From positions 1-48,179 of the forward strand of contig CAZGMJ010000041.1 of the NCBI GenBank assembly GCA_964526785.1: a stretch of 48,179 bases of DNA. Reading direction: 5' to 3'. The position numbers were made by a program, and so were the translations under genes. The stretch is from CAZGMJ01 sp964526785. GTDB lineage: Bacteria > Planctomycetota > Phycisphaerae > Sedimentisphaerales > Anaerobacaceae. This document shows positions 17,441 to 24,565 of the stretch, in pieces (within the stretch, counting starts at the first letter, position 1; each line of letters opens with the position of its first letter). The notes under the pieces are model-generated. The model was not told where the DNA came from and did no database searches. It saw only the letters and a program-made list of their open reading frames with translations.

Positions 17441-17680
17441 TCAGTTCACATGGATTTCCGCGTCCGTGCTCTCGTCCAACAGTTTGTCTGCCTGCCCGAT
17501 CAGCGACTGCGTCAGTCGAAAGCTCAACACCGCCGCATCAAACCAGTCGAAATCGGTCCGCTTGTCCCTGGCTTGCTCGATCAGAGCATCCAGCAGATCG
17601 TCCTCACAACCATGTTCGTAGCGGAAAATGAATTTCTCTCGTCCCTTGTTCAACACCAGTTGTCGCCTGTCTTTGTGCAT
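17441..17680 (-). CDS. Small conserved-looking protein upstream of xer
   Basis: A 79-residue product with no named domain that I can assign. The coding evidence is a clean GGGAG ribosome binding site 9 nt before the ATG, a balanced amino-acid composition, and same-strand placement 92 nt upstream of xer. It contains the motifs REKFIFRYEHGCEDDLLDALIE and DFDWFDAAVLSFRL, which look like a compact alpha/beta fold. I have an unverified recollection of similar short proteins in other planctomycetes. It has no signal peptide, membrane segment or zinc motif. No function is proposed. Confidence 0.7.
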   Translation of the reverse strand: MHKDRRQLVLNKGREKFIFRYEHGCEDDLLDALIEQARDKRTDFDWFDAAVLSFRLTQSLIGQADKLLDESTDAEIHVN

Positions 17681-17965
17681 CTAGGCAACTCCCAAATCGA
17701 AGGCGGCCGGCCATCGATAATGCAACGACCGTCCGTCACCTTCCAGAAAACGCTTAGTCCTTATATCGGCGGATAAGCAGCTTACTAAAGTCCCAAAAAC
17801 AGCATTTCCCCAGACATTCGATAAAATCTTTGCTGTGCAAAATGCCACAAGCCTTTTATCGGCCAATGTCGTCGATACCTTTACAAAATGCGCAATAATG
17901 CGAAGAGATGTGTGTGAATATAGGGAAACACCGTCCTCGCGATGGACGGATGAGGCATGCGGCAA

Positions 17966-18898
17966 TCAATGCGCCATAAAGAGTTGTCTGCCGTTACGGT
18001 ACTCGCTGCGGATAACGCCCTTGTCCTGCAACTGCGCCGCAATCTTGAGCACTTCATGCCGGTGGATATGCAGGCCGGAAGATATATCATCGACTGAGCA
18101 TGGTCTGCGTCGAAGGAGTGCAAGCACATCGTCGGCACCGACACCGGCCGTTGCGCCGCTCGGCGCTTGTGAGAAGTCACTGATGATCTCGCACCTGGGC
18201 CCCAGTCTTCGTGCGATGGCTTTGAGTTGTTCAATCTCCACACGTTTGACGTCGGGGTCCGCAGTCGGTCGGACGGCCGTATTGAGATGAACTTTATCGG
18301 GCCGAATGCGACCAATGCACTGGTCAATCCTATCGATATCCTCCTCGGTCGTATTGATCGGCGAGATGACAAACACTTCGAGCCATATCCGGCCGCGGAA
18401 ATCATCTCGGAACCGGCTCAGGCCGTCAACCAGCTTCTCAATACTAAGATCGACGTGTGGACGATTCAACCTGCCAAATGTCATCGCATCGCCGGCATCC
18501 AGGGAGGGCAACACGACATCCGCCTTTGCGCTCTCACCACGTACATCGGCTCTGTAGAACAGAGTGCCGTTCGTCAGCAAGGCAACAGGTATATCCGTCA
18601 TGGCTTTAATGCCGTCCACGAGTACACCCAACTCAGAATTCAGGGTAGGTTCGCCCGAACCGCCAATAGTAATATAGTCGGCCTTGAGACCTTGCGCCAC
18701 TCTGCCGCGAATCTCTTCGAGAATCACGTCGGCCGCGACATACGCCCTGCGCTCGGTCGTCAGGTCGGTGGTGCGTCCGATCTGGCAGTACACGCAATCG
18801 AGCGTGCAAACCTTGTACGGCACGATGTCGACTCCCAGACTCAGGCCGAGCCGCCGGGAAGGGACTGGTCCGTACAGATACTTTTCCTCATCGCTCAT
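17966..18898 (-). CDS. Radical SAM protein with C-terminal winged helix
   Basis: The 310-residue protein has the radical SAM cluster motif CX3CX2C at Cys31, Cys35 and Cys38 (CTLDCVYCQIG), preceded by YGPVPSRRLGLSLGVD. This PSRRLG... opening is typical of the COG0731 Fe-S oxidoreductase group. The glycine-rich SAM-binding strand ITIGGSGEPTLN follows. From about residue 245 the chain has the character of a winged helix (VDDISSGLHIHRHEVLKIAAQL), so it may bind nucleic acid or act as a regulator. The substrate is unknown. Its ATG lies inside the end of kdsA, with an 11-nt overlap in another frame, so translation is probably coupled and both share the promoter upstream of kdsA. Confidence 0.88.
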   Translation of the reverse strand: MSDEEKYLYGPVPSRRLGLSLGVDIVPYKVCTLDCVYCQIGRTTDLTTERRAYVAADVILEEIRGRVAQGLKADYITIGGSGEPTLNSELGVLVDGIKAMTDIPVALLTNGTLFYRADVRGESAKADVVLPSLDAGDAMTFGRLNRPHVDLSIEKLVDGLSRFRDDFRGRIWLEVFVISPINTTEEDIDRIDQCIGRIRPDKVHLNTAVRPTADPDVKRVEIEQLKAIARRLGPRCEIISDFSQAPSGATAGVGADDVLALLRRRPCSVDDISSGLHIHRHEVLKIAAQLQDKGVIRSEYRNGRQLFMAH

Positions 18899-19724
18899 GA
18901 TTTCTTCTTACGACCGAGAATATTTCTCTGCAAACCATCAGGACTTCTTCCAGCCAGTCCAGAGGCATTACGCAAGCGGCATCGGACTTCGCCTCATCCG
19001 GTCGCGGATGGACTTCCAGAAAGAGACCGTCGGCACCCGCAGCAACCGCGGCGCGTGCCAGGACGGGAGCCATCTCGCGCACCCCGGCGCTTGCCGTACC
19101 CAGACCACCGGGCTGCTGAGTGCTGTGCGTTGCGTCGAACATGACCGGAACGCCATGCTGCCGCATACGGCTGATGCCCGTCATGTCGTTCACAAGCCTG
19201 TTGTAACCGAAGAACGTACCTCTCTCGGTCAGTAGTATCTGCTCGTTGCCACACGCCCGCACCTTTTCCACCACGTTTTTCATTTCTTCCGGCGAAACGA
19301 ATTGACCCTTTTTGATATTGACAGGCTTGCCCGTTCTCGCACATGCACAAATCAAATCGGTCTGCCGGCACAGAAATGCGGGTATCTGCACACAGTCCAC
19401 CCCCTCAGCGACCTGTCCCGCCTGTCCGGGTTCATGGACGTCCGTCAGCACAGCCAGCGCAGTCTGCCGGCGAACCGCATCAAGTATTGCCAACCCCCTC
19501 TCGATACCGGGCCCGCGAAAGCTCGTAATACTGCTCCTGTTGGCCTTGTCGAAACTGGCCTTGAAGACGATTGGCACGCCGGTATTGGTCGATACTTCGA
19601 GCAGCTTTTGCGCTATATCGAAACACAGCGATTCACTTTCGATCACGCACGGCCCCGCCACTGCAAATAGCGGAACATCCAGTCCCACTTCCACGTTGCC
19701 AATGCTGAAATGCGTTTCACTCAT
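18888..19724 (-). CDS. kdsA: 3-deoxy-8-phosphooctulonate synthase (KDO-8-P synthase)
   Basis: KdsA condenses phosphoenolpyruvate with arabinose 5-phosphate to give KDO 8-phosphate, the precursor of the inner-core sugar of lipopolysaccharide. The 278-residue TIM-barrel protein has AGPCVIES, FKASFDKANRSS, GLAILDAV, LTDVHEPGQ, NIKKGQFVSP, LTERGTFFGYNRLVNDM, FDATHSTQ and LFLEVHPRPDEAKSDAA. Cys26 in AGPC sits where metal-dependent enzymes of this family carry a cysteine and metal-independent ones, such as that of E. coli, carry asparagine; I therefore predict the metal-dependent class. Its presence indicates an outer membrane with KDO or a KDO-like sugar. The radical SAM gene overlaps its 3' end. 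An extended -10 promoter lies about 70 nt upstream. Confidence 0.95.
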   Translation of the reverse strand: MSETHFSIGNVEVGLDVPLFAVAGPCVIESESLCFDIAQKLLEVSTNTGVPIVFKASFDKANRSSITSFRGPGIERGLAILDAVRRQTALAVLTDVHEPGQAGQVAEGVDCVQIPAFLCRQTDLICACARTGKPVNIKKGQFVSPEEMKNVVEKVRACGNEQILLTERGTFFGYNRLVNDMTGISRMRQHGVPVMFDATHSTQQPGGLGTASAGVREMAPVLARAAVAAGADGLFLEVHPRPDEAKSDAACVMPLDWLEEVLMVCREIFSVVRRNHER

Positions 19725-19774
19725 CCGCTAACCCCAAGAGAACATCGGGAAACATCTCCCAAACAAAGACCAGC

Positions 19775-19799
19775 GGGAGATATACTCCCTATTATAGCA
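19775..19799 (-). promoter_or_regulatory. Extended -10 promoter with palindrome for kdsA
   Basis: On the minus strand TGCTATAAT (19799-19791) is a perfect -10 with the extended TGn element. There is no good -35; TTGCAG lies 15 bp upstream. Just downstream, covering the expected transcription start, is the palindrome GGGAGATATACTCCC (19775-19789), whose position would suit an operator. Confidence 0.55.
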
Positions 19800-19874
19800 T
19801 CGCCTCTGACACTGCAAGCACAATCCCCGCTTGGCCAGGTCAATGTCGCTCCAGCGCAGGAACCGCCAAACGTA

Positions 19875-20819
19875 TTACCCCAGTGCCCGCACAATACGGG
19901 TCCGGATACCGGCTGGTTTTGCATCTTCGGGAACCATGACATGCACCGCCTGTGGAATTACTTCTATCTGCACCGGCAGTTTGGGTCCCGGGTCACCGTC
20001 GATCTCAGTGCGAATCCCGCCCGCTGCGCTGCTGACCCGCACGCTCCTGCCCTGCTTATACGTAACGCCCTTTGCCCTCGCATGCCGTTTGGCTAATGTC
20101 ATGCCGGTGTATTTCAAAGCGCAGAGCTTCGTGGCACACCTGTAAACACAGATATCCAGCAGGCCGTCGCCGAATTCGGCATGATGCAGGATCTTCACGC
20201 CCATGGCGTAGCGGGATATGTTGCCGATCCACACGAGACCGGGGCCCTCATACACCTGCTCACCATCCACCTCCACACATAACGGTCGAAACTTGTAACT
20301 CCAGAAGGTCCGCCAGAGCGGCCAGAAGTAGTCATTATATCCTATGTTGCCGTGCCGGTTCCGACTTACCCGACAAACAACCTCCGCGTCCAGACCAACT
20401 CCCACGATCGATGTGAAGCAGTGGCCGTTCAGTCTGCCCAGATCCAGCGGCCGCGTGTAGCCGGCTTCAAACGTTCGGATCAGCGTCTGGAGCCGTTCGT
20501 CGAAGCCCAACTCGCTCGCCAGCAGATTCTCCGTGCCCTGAGGCACAATGAACAGCGGCTTTGCGCTGCCAGCCAACCCTTCCGCCACATCCCGGACCGT
20601 TCCGTCCCCGCCCACGACTACCACCATGCTGCAGGAGGCATCGTCCGCGGCTTCCGCAGCCAGGTGGTTGGCGTGATCGAGCGACCGCGTATGGCGGACT
20701 CGCACCTCGAATCGCTTCTCTACGAGATAATCAACAAATCTCCGGCACGTCAATTTGCTGCTCGACGCCCCCGCCCGGGGATTCACAATAAACGAAATGT
20801 AGCCATCGTCTGGTTTCAC
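19875..20819 (-). CDS. Diacylglycerol kinase-family lipid kinase (YegS/DgkB-like)
   Basis: The 314-residue protein belongs to the DAGK catalytic family, soluble or membrane-peripheral kinases that phosphorylate diacylglycerol, sphingoid bases or related lipids with ATP. It has the N-terminal FIVNPRAG motif, the nucleotide-binding GGDGTVRDVAEGL (residues 70-82) and PQGTENLLASELG, which corresponds to the family's PXGTXNDFA loop. The C-terminal beta-sandwich includes VWIGNISRYAMGVKILHHAEFGDG and ends with a stretch common in YegS homologues. The start codon is GTG with a weak upstream GAG. It is third in a minus-strand run with leuS and the CYTH gene, 62 nt after the latter. The lipid substrate cannot be inferred. 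Confidence 0.88.
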   Translation of the reverse strand: MKPDDGYISFIVNPRAGASSSKLTCRRFVDYLVEKRFEVRVRHTRSLDHANHLAAEAADDASCSMVVVVGGDGTVRDVAEGLAGSAKPLFIVPQGTENLLASELGFDERLQTLIRTFEAGYTRPLDLGRLNGHCFTSIVGVGLDAEVVCRVSRNRHGNIGYNDYFWPLWRTFWSYKFRPLCVEVDGEQVYEGPGLVWIGNISRYAMGVKILHHAEFGDGLLDICVYRCATKLCALKYTGMTLAKRHARAKGVTYKQGRSVRVSSAAGGIRTEIDGDPGPKLPVQIEVIPQAVHVMVPEDAKPAGIRTRIVRALG

Positions 20820-20881
20820 ACTGTCTCAGGCATAAACGGGAATGCCGCGACAGACGGCACTCCTCAGACCGGGTCCTGTCT

Positions 20882-21421
20882 TTATTCGGTTTGTTTTGCC
20901 GCAGCCTTCTCTGCAATCATGCCCGCATAACTCCGCGTTATGTGAGGACGCTCCGACAATCCCAGTTTCTGCTGAACTTTGGTGATCCTTTCATCGGCCG
21001 GCCCCTCGATCTCCACGAAGGTTCCCAGCCCCTCAACGCTGTCCAGTGCAATTTCGCAGCCCTCGAATCGCCACATACCTCGACACTTCTTCACAGTCAG
21101 CCTCGGCGAATATCCCAGCGCAGCAAGGATCTTCGCAGCCTGCGCCGCGTCAGTCACTTCGACCTCATTCTCCTGCCGCTTCTTCACATTGCTCTTCTGC
21201 TGAGGTCCCTTGTAGGTCAGAATATGTTTGACGCGGCCTTCGACATCCTGTTTCCGCAACCGCAGACACTTATCGTTGTCTGCCATGCTGCGGCGGGAAT
21301 CATCGAAGTGCTGGTCCGTCTGGTTCTGAATGGCCACGAATGCGGCTCCCAGACTGCGCAATTGTGCTTCCACTTCGTCCAGCGAATCGACTTTGAGTTT
21401 GGCTTCAATCTCGACATCCAT
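20882..21421 (-). CDS. CYTH-domain protein (class IV adenylate cyclase-like)
   Basis: A 179-residue CYTH (CyaB/thiamine triphosphatase) domain protein. The hallmark ExExK motif is at residues 4-8 (EIEAK), followed by the DQHFDD, LRLRKQD, LTYKGP, RQENEVEV and LDSVEGLGTFVEIE strands that line the tunnel fold. Family members hydrolyse inorganic or organic triphosphates or make cAMP; the FVEIEGP pattern resembles CyaB-type proteins, but activity cannot be predicted. The ATG at 21421 lies 13 nt after the leuS stop and has GAGGG at a good distance. An in-frame TTG at 21442 would overlap leuS and is less likely. It is probably co-transcribed with leuS and the lipid kinase gene. Confidence 0.88.
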   Translation of the reverse strand: MDVEIEAKLKVDSLDEVEAQLRSLGAAFVAIQNQTDQHFDDSRRSMADNDKCLRLRKQDVEGRVKHILTYKGPQQKSNVKKRQENEVEVTDAAQAAKILAALGYSPRLTVKKCRGMWRFEGCEIALDSVEGLGTFVEIEGPADERITKVQQKLGLSERPHITRSYAGMIAEKAAAKQTE

Positions 21422-21434
21422 CCGGACTAAGCCC

Positions 21435-23996
21435 TCAGACAACGATATTCACCAATCGGGATTTTATCACGATGATCTTGCGCAGCGTCTTGCCCGCCAT
21501 GGCAGCCTGCACCTTCTCGCACGCCATGGCGGCCTCTTTAATCTGCTCTTCATTCGTGCCGGCCGCAACCACGATCTTTTCTTTGATCTTGCCGTTGACC
21601 TGCACCGCCAGTTCGATTTCCTTCTCCTTAACCAGCGATTCGTCATACTCCGGCCAGGACGCATACGCAAGACTGTCATCGTGTCCCAGCCTGTGCCATA
21701 GTTCCTCGGCAACATGCGGTGCGAACGGGGCGAGAGTCAGCACGAACTTATCCACAACCGTTTTCGGCCGAACGGCCTGCTTGCTCAGATGGTTGATGAA
21801 GATCATCATCGCACTGATGGCGGTATTAAAGCCATACGTCTCGACATCTGCCCCCACTTTCTTGATCGTCTGGTGCAGAAGCCGTAAAGTGGCTTCGTCG
21901 GCGTCCGCATCCTGAACCTCCGAGCATAGCTCGCCCGTCTCCTCGTCAATGATGCATCGCCAGGCTTTGGCCAGGAACCGGTGCACACCTTCAACGCCCT
22001 GCATGCTCCACGGCTTCATGGCCTCCAGCGGCCCCATGAACATCTCGTAAAGGCGCATCGAGTCGGCGCCATAGTCGGCAATGACCTTGTCGGGATTGAC
22101 CACGTTGCCCCGCGACTTGCTCATCTTCTGTCCGTCTTGCCCGAGAATCATGCCCTGATTGATCAGCTTTTTGAAAGGCTCCTTCGTGCTGACATAGCCC
22201 AGATCGTACAGAAACTTGTGCCAGAATCGGGAATACAGCAGATGCAGGACTGCGTGTTCGGCCCCGCCGATGTACAGATCCACGGGCATCCAGTATTTTT
22301 CTTTCTCGGGGTCCCACCCGCACTCGTCGTTTTCCGGATCGAGATAGCGCAGGTAGTACCAGCAACTGCCCGCCCACTGGGGCATTGTATTGGTTTCGCG
22401 TCTGGCCCTCGTGCCATCAGGCAGGGTCACATTGAGCCAGGAATCGATGTTGGCCAGCGGAGATTCGCCCGTACCCGCAGGCTTGTAATTATCCACCCTG
22501 GGCAATTCGAGGGGCAACTGCTCCTCGCTCAGCGAAAGAACGCGCCCGTCTTCAGCGTGCAGGATTGGAAAGGGCTCGCCCCAATACCTTTGCCTGCTGA
22601 AAAGCCAGTCGCGCAGCTTGTAGTTTACCGCCTCATTGCCAAGTCCCTTCGCTTCGAGCCAGTCGGTAATGGCTTTCTTGAACTCGGCCGTGGGCATGCC
22701 GCTGAACTGCCCGCTGTTGATGGCCTTTCCATTGCCTGTGAAACAGAGCTTCTGCTGGCGGGCCAGTTCGGCCTGTCGGGCATCAGGCGGCTCGACCACC
22801 TGAAGTATCGGCAAATCGAACGTTTGGGCAAATTCGAAGTCGCGCTCGTCATGAGCGGGAACCGCCATGATCGCACCTGTGCCGTAGCTGATCAGCACAT
22901 AATCACTTACCCAGATCGGTATTCTCTGGTCGTTGACCGGATTGACCGCGTAAGCCCCTGTAAAGACGCCCGTCTTTTCTTTTGCCAGATCCGTTCTGTC
23001 GAGATCGCTCTTGCGTGCGGCTTCGTCACGATAGGCCTCAACCTGCTGCTTCTTGTCGTCGCTCGTGATAGCATCCACAAGTGGATGCTCGGGCGCCATC
23101 ACCATATACGTCGCGCCGAACAGAGTATCGGGACGAGTGGTAAACACGCGAATTGTCGCATCGAAGCCGTCAACTCTGAAATCGACGTCGGCGCCGATAC
23201 TCTTGCCGATCCAGTCGGTCTGGAGCTTCTTGATCGAAGCAGGCCAGTCCACTTCGCGAAGGTCTTCGAGCAGTCGATCGGCGTATTTCGTGATTCGCAG
23301 CATCCATTGGCGCATGGGTTTGCGGATTACCGGATGGCCGCCCCGCTCGCTGACTCCTCCGACAACCTCCTCGTTCGCGAGCACCGTCCCCAACTCCGGG
23401 CACCAGTTGACGGGCACTTCCGCCTCGTACGCCATACGGCGGTCGTCAACGAACCGTCGTCTCTCCTGTTCGCTCAGTCCTTCGGGCACTTCCAACTGCT
23501 CGATAGGCCTGGCCTTCTGCTCGCGATCATCGAAATAGCTGTTGTAGAGCTTGAGGAATATCCACTGCGTCCATTTGAAATAGCGGGGATCGGTCGTGCT
23601 GACCTCCCGATTCCAGTCATAGCTGAAACCCAGCGACTTGATCTGACGCCGCATGTTCTCGATGTTCTTCTTCGTCGTCGCCTCGGGCGGCGTACCCGTC
23701 TTGACCGCATATTGCTCGGCAGGCAGACCGAACGCATCCCATCCCATCGGATGAAGCACGTTAAAGCCCTTCATGCGCTTGTACCGTGCGACGATGTCAC
23801 TGGCGGTATATCCCTCCGGATGGCCCACGTGCAGTCCCTGACCGCTCGGGTAGGGAAACATATCGAGCACATAATACTTCGGCCGCGAATCGTCCACGTC
23901 CACCGCCCGAAACGTCCGATTCTCTTGCCAGAATCGCTGCCACCGGGCTTCAATTTCACCAAATTTGTATGAGCCTTTGCGCAAATCCATATTCAA
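21435..23996 (-). CDS. leuS: Leucine--tRNA ligase
   Basis: This 853-residue cytoplasmic class I synthetase charges tRNA-Leu. It has the HIGH-type motif HVGH (residues 56-59, in SGQGLHVGHPEGYTASD), the GWDAFGLPAEQYA segment, a CP1 editing domain (about 225-420; TTRPDTLFGATYMV is the threonine-rich editing loop), RYWGEPFP, and KMSKS at 624-628. It ends with the C-terminal domain ELAVQVNGKIKEKI. This is the bacterial LeuS layout. The start is uncertain: the TTG at 23996 has AAGGTGG 7 nt upstream, whereas the ATG at 23990 is 13 nt from the same site. I chose the better-spaced TTG. It heads a minus-strand run with the CYTH and lipid kinase genes. Confidence 0.96.
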   Translation of the reverse strand: MNMDLRKGSYKFGEIEARWQRFWQENRTFRAVDVDDSRPKYYVLDMFPYPSGQGLHVGHPEGYTASDIVARYKRMKGFNVLHPMGWDAFGLPAEQYAVKTGTPPEATTKKNIENMRRQIKSLGFSYDWNREVSTTDPRYFKWTQWIFLKLYNSYFDDREQKARPIEQLEVPEGLSEQERRRFVDDRRMAYEAEVPVNWCPELGTVLANEEVVGGVSERGGHPVIRKPMRQWMLRITKYADRLLEDLREVDWPASIKKLQTDWIGKSIGADVDFRVDGFDATIRVFTTRPDTLFGATYMVMAPEHPLVDAITSDDKKQQVEAYRDEAARKSDLDRTDLAKEKTGVFTGAYAVNPVNDQRIPIWVSDYVLISYGTGAIMAVPAHDERDFEFAQTFDLPILQVVEPPDARQAELARQQKLCFTGNGKAINSGQFSGMPTAEFKKAITDWLEAKGLGNEAVNYKLRDWLFSRQRYWGEPFPILHAEDGRVLSLSEEQLPLELPRVDNYKPAGTGESPLANIDSWLNVTLPDGTRARRETNTMPQWAGSCWYYLRYLDPENDECGWDPEKEKYWMPVDLYIGGAEHAVLHLLYSRFWHKFLYDLGYVSTKEPFKKLINQGMILGQDGQKMSKSRGNVVNPDKVIADYGADSMRLYEMFMGPLEAMKPWSMQGVEGVHRFLAKAWRCIIDEETGELCSEVQDADADEATLRLLHQTIKKVGADVETYGFNTAISAMMIFINHLSKQAVRPKTVVDKFVLTLAPFAPHVAEELWHRLGHDDSLAYASWPEYDESLVKEKEIELAVQVNGKIKEKIVVAAGTNEEQIKEAAMACEKVQAAMAGKTLRKIIVIKSRLVNIVV

Positions 23997-24360
23997 TCGT
24001 TATCCACCTTACTTGCTTGCTTGACAGACAACAGCGGCACTTCACAAATGCCACATCGCCGCCTCGAAGACCGCCTCACACACCGCACCGTCCTGCACCG
24101 GACTTCGCCACAAGTTACACAAGAAGGATGCGGAAATCCACCAAAATCCGCCATTCGGAGTCTGCCCGGACATCGATCGCTCTACAAACCAGCGTCCCAA
24201 TCGCCTCCAGGACGACAAAAAGGCTGCCAACCGGCGTCGCACGGCCAATGCCGCCTCGGCAAAGTGTCCCATAATATCCCGCGTGACCACCCATGCACAG
24301 CCCCCACAATACCCGCATCGAATGCCCCGCCGGCAATCCGACAATCATCGACGGTTTTGC
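23997..24360. other. Intergenic region between divergent leuS and secretin genes
   Basis: About 360 nt without a supportable gene on either strand. Open frames here have no ribosome binding site and no recognisable protein. The only clear element near leuS is the AGGTGG ribosome binding site at 24003-24008. No convincing leuS promoter was found: TATTAT on the minus strand near 24280 lacks a partner -35. Confidence 0.5.
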
Positions 24361-24389
24361 TTGAATCGGTCCTCAGCTTGTGTTATAAT
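24361..24389 (+). promoter_or_regulatory. Extended -10 sigma-70 promoter for the secretin gene
   Basis: TTGAAT (24361-24366) and a perfect TATAAT (24384-24389) are 17 bp apart, and TG at 24381-24382 gives an extended -10. Transcription should begin near 24396, leaving an unusually long leader of about 170 nt before the secretin ATG. Confidence 0.7.
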
Positions 24390-24428
24390 TGCGTTAGTGA
24401 TCATAGGTAGAAGCTGTGTGCGTTCAGG

Positions 24429-24494
24429 GGTGATGAACGGGTGATGAAGATGTGCCGCACAAATGCAAGCCCACTCTCCCTTTCTTCTCTGTAA
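24429..24494 (+). other. Possible leader peptide and direct repeat in the secretin 5' UTR
   Basis: GGTGATGAA occurs twice (24429-24437 and 24440-24448). The second copy contains an ATG (24444) opening a 16-codon reading frame that ends with TAA at 24492-24494 and encodes a Ser/Leu-rich peptide. It lies wholly inside the predicted leader. It could be a regulatory upstream ORF or chance. Confidence 0.25.
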
Positions 24495-24565
24495 TCCGAC
24501 GCACGATCGAGCTGTTTGAGTACGACAGCCGAAAGAACAGGTTTAGAGGAAGGAAATCGACGATC

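Noticed and set aside
21981..23972. 663-codon plus-strand open frame
   Set aside because: Antisense shadow of leuS.
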